Origin: Bacteroidales bacterium
GTDB taxonomy: Bacteria; Bacteroidota; Bacteroidia; Bacteroidales; P3
Direction of reading: 5' to 3'
NCBI GenBank assembly: GCA_017522065.1
Contig: JAFXAD010000052.1
Location: 24,452 to 88,451, forward strand
DNA: 64,000 bases
Every line of letters starts with the position of its first letter. The stretch's first letter is position 1. The notes beneath the pieces are model-generated. The model was not told the DNA's origin and did no database searches. It saw only the letters and a list, made by a program, of their open reading frames with translations. Below are positions 35,877-44,684 of the stretch, one piece after another. Made by a program: the position numbers and the translations under genes.

Positions 35877-35938
35877 AATATAATATCTTTCTGGCACTTT
35901 TCAATCATATCTCCCATATCACCCCCGACAATCATACA

Positions 35939-38869
35939 ATGAAAAAAAAGTCTTTGATAATAAGCACATTCCTACTGCTTGCCTTCTTGTGCTCCTCATC
36001 GATACAAGCTCAAAAAAATGTACAGGTCTTCCGCACCAACAACAAAGCATCCTCCTCTGCTACCATTGACAACAGCGCAGCACAATGGGCAGAAGAACTG
36101 ATGGCGCACATGTCGCTCGAGGAGCAAATCGGACAACTGATGTTTGTGCGTGTACCGCTAACCATGACAAAAAAACAGCAACGCGAGTTCGAAAAGAACT
36201 TCTCTAAACTGAAAGTCGGAGGGGTCTGCTTCTTCAAGGGTACGGCAACAAACCAGCTGGAGCGCACTCGACGCTACCAGAAAATGTCGGAGGTGCCTCT
36301 CATGGTCACTATCGACGCGGAATGGGGTCTCGGTATGCGACTCTCCGACTGCTACAGCTTCCCAAGACAGATGCTCATGGGCGCTCTGTCGCCTAAGAAC
36401 GACTCTCTGATTGCGCTCTTCGGAGAGGAGGTGGGACGTCAATGCCGCAAAATGGGCATCCATGTCAACTTCGCTCCGGTATGCGACATCAACAGCAATC
36501 CTCGCAATCCCGTCATAGGATGCCGCTCCTTCGGCGAAAACAAAAAGAATGTGGCTCGAAAATCGGCTTTATACGCCCTGGCTATGCAACGCATGGGTGT
36601 CATCGCTGTCGGAAAACACTTCCCGGGACACGGCGACACCGACGTCGACAGCCACCTCGACTTGCCCATAATCAAACATTCTAAGGATTATATCGACAGC
36701 GTCGACCTCTTCCCTTTCAGGCACCTCGTGAAAAAAGGCATTCGCGGCATGATGATTGCTCACCTCCAGGTCGATGCCTACGACAACCGACTGAACATGC
36801 CTTCCTCTCTGTCGGAACTGATTGTAACTCCGCTGCTGCGCAAGGAAATGGGTTTCAACGGGCTCATATTCACCGACGGCATCGACATGAAGGCTGTGTC
36901 GAACAACTACAAGGACGGCGAGGGGGCTATCCGCGCCATCCGCGCTGGTAGCGACGTGATTCTCCTGCCCATCGACGTGGAAAAGACTATCGACGCCCTG
37001 CACCACGAAGCCAAGCATGACAAGGCTTTCCGCAAAATGATCGAGGATCGCTGCCAACGTATCCTGCAGGAAAAATACCGCTGCGGTCTTGCCGAGATGA
37101 GGCTGGACAAGCTGGCTGTACCTTCGAAGGAGGACGCAAAGCGTTGCAAAGAGATAACTCAGCGCATGGCGGCCAAAGCGCTCACGCTGGTGCTCAACGA
37201 GGACTATACGCTGCCTCTGCGCAAGGATGAACCTGTGGTCAAAATAGCTGTGGGCGCATGCGACACGGCTATAACGAAATTCGACGCTAAACTCGAACAA
37301 CGTATTCGCAATGCTGGAACGGTTGTCATTTCGCTCTTCGGCAACCTCAGCTCGGCAAAGAACTACGGCGTGTCGGACGAAACTATTGCTCTCGTGAACA
37401 GCATCGCCGCCATCGACAATGTCAAATCGGTTCTGGTCATCTACGGCTCTCCCTATATCCTCGAATCGTTCCCGAAGTGCAGCAACTCGCTGCCGGATGC
37501 CATCGTCATGGCTTACCAGAACATGGCGGAGACGGTAGAGGCTACTGCTCCTGCTCTGGTGGGCGACAGCCCTTTCGAGGGTAAGCTGCCGGTATCGACA
37601 GGCGGTTACCGCGAGGGTACTTCGCTCAAAGCGGTCGCACGTCCCGAAACGTCGCCCTACGACGAATTGCGCAAGGCGGGTATGGACGATAAATGTTTCG
37701 TGAAAATAGACTCCATCGCCAACGAGGGTATCAGGCAGAAAGCCTACCCGGGCTGCCAAATCCTTGTCGCAAAGGACGGCAAGATTGTCTACAACCGCTG
37801 CTATGGAAAACTGACCTACAACGCCTCGTCGCCCGACGTCGACAGCAACACGGTCTACGACCTGGCTTCGCTCACCAAAGTGTCGGCAACGAACCTGGCG
37901 GTGATGAAACTGGTGGACGCCGGAAAGCTCTCTCTCGACGACAAGCTCTCCAAATACTTGCCCTACCTTAAACGTACCAACAAGAAAAACATCACCGTCC
38001 GCAAGGCGCTGAGCCACTACGCTCGTCTGAAAGCTTTCGACGCCTACTGGAAAACAGCGGAAGAGAGCGGCAACCTGTACGTCGGCGACAACCCGCCTCA
38101 CGACTATACGCAAATCGGAGACAACACTTATATCAAAAATTCTTTCAAAGAGGGTATGCTGCTACGAATAGCCGTCAGCAAACTGGAGAAAGAGCAACGT
38201 TACCTCTATAGCGACCTGGGCTTCATTCTCCTCGCCGACCTCGTTGAAAGGATAAGCGGCCAATCGCTCGACATCTTCATGCAGCAACAGTTCTACTCGC
38301 CGCTGCAGATGCAAAGCACCTGCTTCCAGCCCCTGCAGCACGGCATCGACATCGCACGCATTGCACCAACGGAGGAGGACAAGGCGTTCCGCAAGCAACT
38401 CTTACGCGGCTATGTGCACGACCCCAACGCCGCCGCCATGGGTGGCGTCGCCGGACATGCAGGCCTTTTCTCTACCGCCACGGATCTCTTCAAGCTCTAT
38501 CAGATGATGCTCGACTCTGGCAGCTACAACGGACACCAGTATGTTTCCGCCAAAACGTTCAACACCTTCAACAGCCGACACTATGCAGAGCACGGCAACC
38601 GCAGGGCACTGGGGTTCGACAAGCCTCTCATTAACGGTCGCAGCTCGCACGTGACTCCGATGGCATCGCAATCCAGCTTCGGACACACCGGATTCACAGG
38701 CACCATGGTCTGGGTCGACCCTCAGTATAACCTTGTCTACATTTTCCTTTCGAACAGGGTGCATCCCAACTCTTCGCCCAACAAGCTGGCGAACATGAAT
38801 ATTCGTACCGACATTCAGGATCTTATCTACAAGTCGCTCCCGACTACTTCCCGCGGCCCTGCAAAATGA
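35939..38869 (+). CDS. Fusion of GH3 beta-N-acetylglucosaminidase and a serine beta-lactamase-like hydrolase
   Basis: A 976-residue exported protein (signal SLIISTFLLLAFLCSSSIQAQ). Residues ~45-380 are a NagZ-type glycoside hydrolase family 3 domain with VPLMVTIDAEWGLGMRL and KHFPGHGDTDVDSHLDLP, which holds the His/Asp acid-base dyad. A GH3 C-terminal-like region follows. From about residue 585 there is a class C beta-lactamase/penicillin-binding-like domain with SLTK (DLASLTKVSATN), YSD (YLYSDLGFI) and HTG (FGHTGFTGT). It likely cuts cell-wall muropeptides in the periplasm, combining sugar and peptide-type activity. The fusion is known in Bacteroidota. Its 3' end overlaps the convergent next gene by 26 bases. 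Confidence 0.92.
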   Translation: MKKKSLIISTFLLLAFLCSSSIQAQKNVQVFRTNNKASSSATIDNSAAQWAEELMAHMSLEEQIGQLMFVRVPLTMTKKQQREFEKNFSKLKVGGVCFFKGTATNQLERTRRYQKMSEVPLMVTIDAEWGLGMRLSDCYSFPRQMLMGALSPKNDSLIALFGEEVGRQCRKMGIHVNFAPVCDINSNPRNPVIGCRSFGENKKNVARKSALYALAMQRMGVIAVGKHFPGHGDTDVDSHLDLPIIKHSKDYIDSVDLFPFRHLVKKGIRGMMIAHLQVDAYDNRLNMPSSLSELIVTPLLRKEMGFNGLIFTDGIDMKAVSNNYKDGEGAIRAIRAGSDVILLPIDVEKTIDALHHEAKHDKAFRKMIEDRCQRILQEKYRCGLAEMRLDKLAVPSKEDAKRCKEITQRMAAKALTLVLNEDYTLPLRKDEPVVKIAVGACDTAITKFDAKLEQRIRNAGTVVISLFGNLSSAKNYGVSDETIALVNSIAAIDNVKSVLVIYGSPYILESFPKCSNSLPDAIVMAYQNMAETVEATAPALVGDSPFEGKLPVSTGGYREGTSLKAVARPETSPYDELRKAGMDDKCFVKIDSIANEGIRQKAYPGCQILVAKDGKIVYNRCYGKLTYNASSPDVDSNTVYDLASLTKVSATNLAVMKLVDAGKLSLDDKLSKYLPYLKRTNKKNITVRKALSHYARLKAFDAYWKTAEESGNLYVGDNPPHDYTQIGDNTYIKNSFKEGMLLRIAVSKLEKEQRYLYSDLGFILLADLVERISGQSLDIFMQQQFYSPLQMQSTCFQPLQHGIDIARIAPTEEDKAFRKQLLRGYVHDPNAAAMGGVAGHAGLFSTATDLFKLYQMMLDSGSYNGHQYVSAKTFNTFNSRHYAEHGNRRALGFDKPLINGRSSHVTPMASQSSFGHTGFTGTMVWVDPQYNLVYIFLSNRVHPNSSPNKLANMNIRTDIQDLIYKSLPTTSRGPAK

Positions 38870-40262
38870 TGAGGACCGTGTAAACCAATATCTTGATATC
38901 TGTCGCAATCGACATGTTCTCAAGATAGAGCAGGTCGTAGCGCAAGCGTTCGACCATCTCGTCGACATTCTCGGCATAGCCATATTTGACTTGACCCCAC
39001 GACGTGATGCCGGGCTTCACCTTCTGCAACAGGAGGTATTCGGGTGCGCGCTCGACTATCTGGTCAATGAAATACTGCCGCTCGGGGCGCGGACCGACCA
39101 GCGACATGGTCCCCTTCAGCACGTTATAGAACTGGGGTATCTCGTCGAGACGGTATTTGCGCATCACTCGTCCAAATGGTGTTATGCGCGGGTCGTCGTC
39201 CTTGGACAACGCGGGCCCCGCAGCCTCGGCATCGACATACATCGAGCGGAACTTATGCATCTTGAAGGGCTTGCCACGATAGCCAATCCGCTCCTGAGCG
39301 TAGAACACAGGACCGGGCGACGTGCACTTGACTATCAAAGCCGTAATCACAAAAACAGGCGACAGCACTACCAGTGCAAGCATGGAAATCACAATATCCA
39401 TCAGTCGCTTGACAGAATACTGCCATTCCTCCATCGGACGGGGATTTATCGTAATGAGCGGGGAATGGAATATTGAATTGAGCTTGACGGAGCCGTAAAC
39501 GATATCGCGCATGTCGGGGGTGATCTTTATTATCACGTCGTCGCGACGGTCCAGCAGGCGAATGACCTCGTTAATCTTGGCGTTCTCGTAGTCTTCGATA
39601 GCGAAGATAACCTCCTCGATTTTGTATTTCTCGATGAGCGAATTGAGGTCTTCGACACCGCCCAGATGCGGCATGACGGCAAGCAGACGCTCGTCCGTAC
39701 GTCCGTTGACAGTGATGAAACCCACAAACTGGTTGCCGGAATAGACAGCTTGATTGTCAAGATCCTTGTATGTGTTGTAGGCCTTTTCCTTGCTGCCGAT
39801 AAGTATTGTCGGGAAGCCGATGCGCCGTTTATGCACCATGCGTGCGGTGTGCGACGTGATGACAAGACGCCCGAGGTATGTGAGTCCGAAATGCAGCACG
39901 AAGAGCATCAAGAAACTGATATAGTAGTTCTTGTACGACCTGATATTGTCGTCGAGCAAAAGTGCAAAGAAGATGACTATCACACCTATGAGCGACGCCC
40001 AAAAGGTCATCTGCAGCTCTTTCAGACGGGCTTTGCGATAGACATTCTTGTATGTGCCCTGCATGGCATAGAAGATGCACCAGGCTATTGGTAGCAGGAC
40101 TATACCCCACCAGAAATTGGAGTCCTGAAAAACAAGGTTGACATCATCGAAGCGGTCGTTGTCTATCGACATTTTACGGTAGAGGAAGAATATTGCCCAT
40201 GCCGTCATTGCTGCAAGAACATCCCACAGCACATACTTGATTGTCTGTTTCCTTTTGTTCAA
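38844..40262 (-). CDS. Initiating sugar-phosphate transferase for surface polysaccharide (WcaJ/WbaP type)
   Basis: A 472-residue polyprenyl-phosphate glycosyl-1-phosphate transferase. The N-terminal half has four membrane segments (for example WDVLAAMTAWAIFFLYR and WGIVLLPIAWCIFYAM) and a nucleotide-binding-like middle (IGFPTILIGSKEKA). The C-terminal catalytic bacterial-sugar-transferase domain starts VKRLMDIVISMLALVVLSPVF and carries FYAQERIGYRGKPFKMHKFRSM, YRLDEIPQFYNVLKGTMSLVGPRPE and KPGITSWGQVKYG. It loads the first sugar-phosphate onto undecaprenyl phosphate. Its last codons overlap the convergent GH3 gene. Confidence 0.93.
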   Translation of the reverse strand: MNKRKQTIKYVLWDVLAAMTAWAIFFLYRKMSIDNDRFDDVNLVFQDSNFWWGIVLLPIAWCIFYAMQGTYKNVYRKARLKELQMTFWASLIGVIVIFFALLLDDNIRSYKNYYISFLMLFVLHFGLTYLGRLVITSHTARMVHKRRIGFPTILIGSKEKAYNTYKDLDNQAVYSGNQFVGFITVNGRTDERLLAVMPHLGGVEDLNSLIEKYKIEEVIFAIEDYENAKINEVIRLLDRRDDVIIKITPDMRDIVYGSVKLNSIFHSPLITINPRPMEEWQYSVKRLMDIVISMLALVVLSPVFVITALIVKCTSPGPVFYAQERIGYRGKPFKMHKFRSMYVDAEAAGPALSKDDDPRITPFGRVMRKYRLDEIPQFYNVLKGTMSLVGPRPERQYFIDQIVERAPEYLLLQKVKPGITSWGQVKYGYAENVDEMVERLRYDLLYLENMSIATDIKILVYTVLIILQGRGK

Positions 40263-40281
40263 AACACGCTCTTTTATTCTG

Positions 40282-41205
40282 TTACATCACAATCAGTTTC
40301 ACATTGTCTATAAAGACATTGCCGGGCCGTCCGCTATTGTTCAGCACCGTAAAGTAGGGACGTATGTCTGGATAATGGTCGTATTTGTCAGACCACAGAG
40401 CGCCAATGTTCACATACAGCTTTCTCCAGCCCTGCTGCGGTTTACCGAATACTCGCATATAGGACTGCGTGACATTCAATCCGTCGTATGTTGTCGGATT
40501 GCTCAATCCGATAGAGAAGTCAATATCACTCCAATAGTCCAGCTCGAGGTACATCACCAGCGACGGGTCTGAAACCCTGAAGGTGGTGTCGCTCCAGAAA
40601 TTGACATATTTCACACCCTCGCCAACCCTTACGACGCCGCATCCGTATCCGGAACAGACCGTGTCGAGTGAACTGCAGATGGTCATTGCCGAATCGATGG
40701 ATATCTGTCCGGGACCCGGCTCGAAAAACTCTTTCCACAGTACCTTCATAATGCTCTTGGAGATATAACGCGTCGTCACCGTACCCAAATCGGTCACCGA
40801 ATCCTTTGCAAGACGCACACTGTCAATCTGAACCATTTCGTAGTAAGGATAGTAAATCCGTTTGCCTGCAATGCCATCCTGTTTCACTATCGGACTGATG
40901 CGGACATAATTTATAAGTCCTTGTCGCAACACGGGAATCTTGCACGGCAACTGGAAGGTGCCGAGGTTGGTCTCCGCAGTGTCGTTCTCAACCCAGATGA
41001 CGACATTGACAGCATCAATATCATTCGTAAAGAACCCCGACTCGGGACTCCACGAATCGCTGGGGTTATCAACAACATTCATTGCATCTATCTTGATGTA
41101 CGACGGCTCGGTAACATCGCCTTCATAGCGGTCGCACGATGCAAAGGCTGCAAGCATGCAGCACATCAGTATAGTCGGGAAAATGTTTCTATTCGTTCTT
41201 TTCAT
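40282..41205 (-). CDS. Lipoprotein of unknown function with a C-terminal carbohydrate-type jelly-roll-like region
   Basis: A 307-residue protein with a lipoprotein signal (PTILMCCMLAAFASC). The mature protein is beta-rich, with pairs such as DAVNVVIWVENDTAETNLG, VNFWSDTTFRVSDPSL, MYLELDYWSDIDFSIGL and a C-terminal GNVFIDNVKLIVM, which is the pattern of a lectin-like jelly roll strand pair. I do not recognise a named family. It starts by overlapping the EamA stop by 4 bases and ends 19 bases before the sugar transferase, so it is in a three-gene transcript. Confidence 0.75.
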   Translation of the reverse strand: MKRTNRNIFPTILMCCMLAAFASCDRYEGDVTEPSYIKIDAMNVVDNPSDSWSPESGFFTNDIDAVNVVIWVENDTAETNLGTFQLPCKIPVLRQGLINYVRISPIVKQDGIAGKRIYYPYYEMVQIDSVRLAKDSVTDLGTVTTRYISKSIMKVLWKEFFEPGPGQISIDSAMTICSSLDTVCSGYGCGVVRVGEGVKYVNFWSDTTFRVSDPSLVMYLELDYWSDIDFSIGLSNPTTYDGLNVTQSYMRVFGKPQQGWRKLYVNIGALWSDKYDHYPDIRPYFTVLNNSGRPGNVFIDNVKLIVM

Positions 41206-42215
41206 ATATCCAATAACGGACCTTCGTCTTTTTTATTGCACGTTTTTTTCAACTTTCTCTTCCGCTGCGCAACGGTAAGTCCGACAAAGGCCACAACGAT
41301 GCCCGCCACCTTCATCCAACTGAGGCTCTCCTGCCCTATCGCCAATGCCAGAAGCAACGAGAAGACCGGTATGATATTGTTATATACCGAACCCGCCGTC
41401 GCTCCGAGTTTGCCCATTCCGTAATTGAAACACATGTAAGCAATGGTCGAACACAACACACCCAAGAAGCCGATATACAGCCACATGTGCCAATCATAAC
41501 TCAACTTCGGCAGGCTGTGCCAATCCTTCACGAGCATCAACGGAAGAAAATAGAACAGGGCTATCAGATTCTGCCAACTCGTAATGGTGATAGGATGATA
41601 ATGATCCAATATCTTGACAAGTGTCAGAGTATAGAAAACGGCAATCAGCACGGCACAGCCAAGCAGGACAAGCCCCTTGGGGTTGGCAGTGAATGTCATG
41701 TCGTCGTTCAACGACATGAGCGCGATGCCTACAAGCGACAACATGACACCAATGATAGTGCCCACACGCAGTTTCTCCTTGTAAACCACCCTCATGGCAA
41801 AAGGGATGAACAATGGAATGGTGGCTACAATTATCGAGGCCAAACTGCCCGAAACAAGCTGCACGCCGCCCGTTTCGCAGATGCTATACAGGAATGGCTC
41901 GGCGAACGCCAGAATGAGGAAATATTTGATATGCTCACGCTTAATGCGCTCAAAGCGACCCGTCAGCAACAGCAATGGTATCGTAAACACTGTCGCTACG
42001 AGCATTCGCCCGGTCAATATTATTGTCGGGGTGATTGACGCCTCACTGACAAACAGTTCCTTGGTGAATATGAACGACGCTCCCCACAGCGCCGACGAAA
42101 GCAGAAGCAATGCTTGTGGTAAATATTTCCTGACTTTCCCGTTTTCCGTTTTCATTTGTTTAACTGACTCCTTTTCCGTGTTGTTTTTCATGCCGCAATC
42201 TCTGCTTTCCGACAT
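41202..42215 (-). CDS. EamA/DMT-family transporter
   Basis: A 337-residue inner membrane protein with ten hydrophobic segments in two EamA repeats. The first opens YLPQALLLLSSALWGASFIFTKEL and the second YDWHMWLYIGFLGVLCSTIAYMCFNYGM, with the end VAGIVVAFVGLTVAQRKRK. The family exports metabolites or drugs; the substrate is unknown. A 30-residue polar N-terminus precedes the first span, so a start at the later Met (residue 21) is possible. It is divergent from the phosphoesterase gene at 42330 and translationally coupled to the lipoprotein downstream. Confidence 0.9.
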   Translation of the reverse strand: MSESRDCGMKNNTEKESVKQMKTENGKVRKYLPQALLLLSSALWGASFIFTKELFVSEASITPTIILTGRMLVATVFTIPLLLLTGRFERIKREHIKYFLILAFAEPFLYSICETGGVQLVSGSLASIIVATIPLFIPFAMRVVYKEKLRVGTIIGVMLSLVGIALMSLNDDMTFTANPKGLVLLGCAVLIAVFYTLTLVKILDHYHPITITSWQNLIALFYFLPLMLVKDWHSLPKLSYDWHMWLYIGFLGVLCSTIAYMCFNYGMGKLGATAGSVYNNIIPVFSLLLALAIGQESLSWMKVAGIVVAFVGLTVAQRKRKLKKTCNKKDEGPLLDI

Positions 42216-42254
42216 TTGTTATGAACAATTTACTATCAATATGTTTTTTTTTCG

Positions 42255-42262
42255 TACCTTTG
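42255..42262 (+). promoter_or_regulatory. Promoter -7 box for the phosphoesterase-ATPase pair
   Basis: TACCTTTG followed by C matches TAnnTTTG, 68 bases upstream of the ATG at 42330. The -33 position is AT-rich without a clear TTTG. Confidence 0.55.
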
Positions 42263-42329
42263 CAAAAAATTTGCAAAAATACATTTTTTTTTATAATCTA
42301 ACAAAGTCTATTCATTACACCCTCCCGAT

Positions 42330-42818
42330 ATGCTAAGGATAGGCATTCTTTCCGACACTCACGGCGTCATTCCGCCACAAGTCTATTCCTTTTTCAAGGA
42401 TTGCGACGAATTGTGGCATGCTGGCGATATTGGCATGGGAGTCCTTGACGAACTGAGACAATTCAAGCCCACCGTTGCCGTATACGGCAACACCGACGGC
42501 TGGGACCTGCGCTACACCATCCCCGAGTGCCAATTGTTCCGACGCGAGAACTTCAAAATCGTCATGACTCATATCGGAGGCTATCCCGGACACTACACCA
42601 AAAGCCTTCTGCCTCTGTTCGAATCCGAGCGGCCTGACATTTTCGTTGCCGGACATTCGCATATCCTGCGGGTCATGTACGACAAATCGTACAATATGCT
42701 CCACATCAACCCCGGCGCTGCAGGGCGACAGGGCATACACAAAAAATGCACCCTCGTGCGCCTTACGCTCGACGGCACTCCGAAGAATTTGGAAATCTGC
42801 GAATTCAACAAAAACTAA
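42330..42818 (+). CDS. YfcE/MJ0936-family metallophosphoesterase
   Basis: A 162-residue calcineurin-like phosphodiesterase. The metal-binding residues are in GILSDTHGVIP (Asp, His), ELWHAGDIGMG (Asp), VAVYGNTDGWD (Asn) and the C-terminal IFVAGHSHILRV (GHSH). Members hydrolyse phosphodiesters; the physiological substrate is unknown. Length matches YfcE. The next gene starts 79 bases downstream on the same strand. Confidence 0.92.
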   Translation: MLRIGILSDTHGVIPPQVYSFFKDCDELWHAGDIGMGVLDELRQFKPTVAVYGNTDGWDLRYTIPECQLFRRENFKIVMTHIGGYPGHYTKSLLPLFESERPDIFVAGHSHILRVMYDKSYNMLHINPGAAGRQGIHKKCTLVRLTLDGTPKNLEICEFNKN

Positions 42819-42896
42819 ATCACCACCTGCACCACTGAGTTCATCTCGCAACATAAACAAACCCAACATACTATAATCCATAACACTCGAAACGTA

Positions 42897-43445
42897 ATGA
42901 AAGAACTTGCAATGCACGTCTACGACCTGATGGAAAACTCGACTGCTGCCAATTCCACTCTCGTCAAACTGACCATACGCGACAGCCTCAAAGACAACAT
43001 ATACGCTTTCACCATCGAAGACAACGGCAAGGGCATGTCGCCCGAGTTCCTTGCACGTGTGACAGACCCCTACACCACCTCACGTACTACACGCAAAGTG
43101 GGACTCGGACTGCCGCTCATAAAAATGAACAGCGAGAACTGCGGCGGTGGAATGAAAATAGAAAGTCAAGTAGGCAAAGGCACCAAACTCGACTTCTGGT
43201 TCCAGCACAACCATTGGGACCGTCCGCCCATGGGCGACCTCGCCGGTACCATCGTGATGCTGTGCGCAGCCCATCAGGACATACACATCATTTATCGGCA
43301 CATTACCGACGAGGGCGAATTCGTATTCGACACCGACGAGATTCACGAAGCCCTCGACGGAATGGACATGAACGATGTCAAGGTCTACAACTGGCTGAAA
43401 GACATGGTACAGGAAAACCTGAACGAAATCCATTACAACAACTGA
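42897..43445 (+). CDS. GHKL-family ATP-binding protein of the hydrogenase-associated type
   Basis: A 182-residue protein with a histidine-kinase-like ATPase domain: MKELAMHVYDLMENSTAA, N-box like NSTLVKLTI, FTIEDNGKGMSPEFL (G1) and TTRKVGLGLPLIK (G2), ending GGGMKIESQVGKGTKLDFW. The start MKELALHILD-like and the tail WDRPPMGDLAGTI match small ATPases often encoded beside FeFe-hydrogenase or NuoE-like genes. None of those partners is in this window, so its target is open. It has no phosphoacceptor domain and cannot act as a classical kinase alone. Confidence 0.82.
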   Translation: MKELAMHVYDLMENSTAANSTLVKLTIRDSLKDNIYAFTIEDNGKGMSPEFLARVTDPYTTSRTTRKVGLGLPLIKMNSENCGGGMKIESQVGKGTKLDFWFQHNHWDRPPMGDLAGTIVMLCAAHQDIHIIYRHITDEGEFVFDTDEIHEALDGMDMNDVKVYNWLKDMVQENLNEIHYNN

Positions 43446-43500
43446 TCATAACTCTTCCGTCCACGCTTTCGCCGCCGGTGGTCTCTTCGCAACCGAGGTG

Positions 43501-44514
43501 TCAAACCACCTGGTTGGTCCGTTTTATGTATACAGGTATTAGCTTCAGTGCCAGTCCGGGCATGCACTTCAGCAGCCAGTCGAGCATCCGGAGCGACATC
43601 TTGCTCCTGAAATAGGAGTTCCTGCTATAATCCGGCACCTGACGCATCATCTCAGCCCTAATCTCAGCGACCGTCGACTTCTTGGGCTCCAGCGAGTTGT
43701 ACACATAGTTGAATACACTCGTCAAATAACCCTTCTTGAGATAAATGAAATCTATCTCGGCCTTATAGTCGTTGTATACACCTTTGTCTTTCAAGAATTT
43801 CATAAGCGAAGCAAAGGTAGCAAGGCGTTTCTGGTATTTCGTGCTGTCTTTGGTGGTACACACCGAACCCGGACGTATCAGGTAGTGATAGAACGGCTTG
43901 TCCACGCGAGCCACAGAATTGGCCAACAACAAGTTGCTCGTGACGAAATAGCTGTCGTCCGCACTGCGCGTCTCCGGATATTCAATTCCGGTAGCCAACA
44001 GCATCTCGCGACGATAGATGAACGTCCAGAACAACGAGACATAATGCGTCAGGAAGAAGCGCCGCTTCTCATCGGTCAGTGTACCGGGCTCGATTTCAGG
44101 ATTGCGCAGTATCTCAGTCGGCTGACCGTCGAGGTAGTCCTTGGCAGCCTGGCAGTAGCAAAGGTCTACCCCACCCTGCGCGATGGCGGCATTATAGAGT
44201 TCCTCGAACATCGTCGGCTCGACCCAGTCGTCGCTGTCGACAAAGGCCACATATTCGCCTTTGGCATGGGGAATGGCGAAGTTTCTCGCCATGCCAGCTC
44301 CCATATTGTGTTCCGGTTTCAGGAAAACGAACTGCGACTTGCGCGGATGGTCGGCAATCATTTTCTGCACCAGCTCGATACTGTTGTCCGGACCATGGTC
44401 GTCGACATAGATGAATTCCATTTCCTGCAATGTCTGCTCCAGCAGCGACTGCGTGCATTTCTCTATATATTCTGCAACTCCGTATACCGGGAGTATAACT
44501 GATACTTTAATCAT
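43501..44514 (-). CDS. Family 2 glycosyltransferase
   Basis: A 337-residue GT-A-fold transferase. The donor-binding start VSVILPVYGVAEYIEKCTQSLLEQ, FIYVDDHGPDNS and the DXD-type metal site FVDSDDWVEPTMFEEL are typical. The C-terminal part is helical and basic. It would extend a surface glycan; acceptor and sugar are unknown. Its ATG follows a long repeat array, and no other glycan gene is directly adjacent. Confidence 0.93.
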   Translation of the reverse strand: MIKVSVILPVYGVAEYIEKCTQSLLEQTLQEMEFIYVDDHGPDNSIELVQKMIADHPRKSQFVFLKPEHNMGAGMARNFAIPHAKGEYVAFVDSDDWVEPTMFEELYNAAIAQGGVDLCYCQAAKDYLDGQPTEILRNPEIEPGTLTDEKRRFFLTHYVSLFWTFIYRREMLLATGIEYPETRSADDSYFVTSNLLLANSVARVDKPFYHYLIRPGSVCTTKDSTKYQKRLATFASLMKFLKDKGVYNDYKAEIDFIYLKKGYLTSVFNYVYNSLEPKKSTVAEIRAEMMRQVPDYSRNSYFRSKMSLRMLDWLLKCMPGLALKLIPVYIKRTNQVV

Positions 44515-44684
44515 GGTAGAGGGTTTGAGGGTTATAGGGTTATAGGTTATAGGTTATAGGTTAAAGGTTAAAGGTTAAAGGTTAAAGGTTAAAGGTTAAA
44601 GGGTTATAGGGTTTGAAAGTTTTCAGTTTTCAGTTCTCAGTTCTCAGTTCTCAGTTCTCAGTTCTCACATCTCACATCTCCGTT
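44515..44684 (-). repeat. Composite repeat between the AsmA-like gene and GT2
   Basis: In the sense (minus) direction after the AsmA-like stop: AACGGAGATGTGAGATG, five TGAGAAC units, CTGAAAACTTTCAAACCC, CCCTTTAACC with six or more TTTAACC units, then TATAACC units and CCCTCAAACCC, ending at the GT2 ATG. This is the cleanest example of the ordered module series. Confidence 0.92.

Noticed and set aside
36569-38113. 514-codon minus-strand frame
   Set aside because: It is the complement of the GH3-serine hydrolase gene with Arg/Val/His-rich shadow composition.
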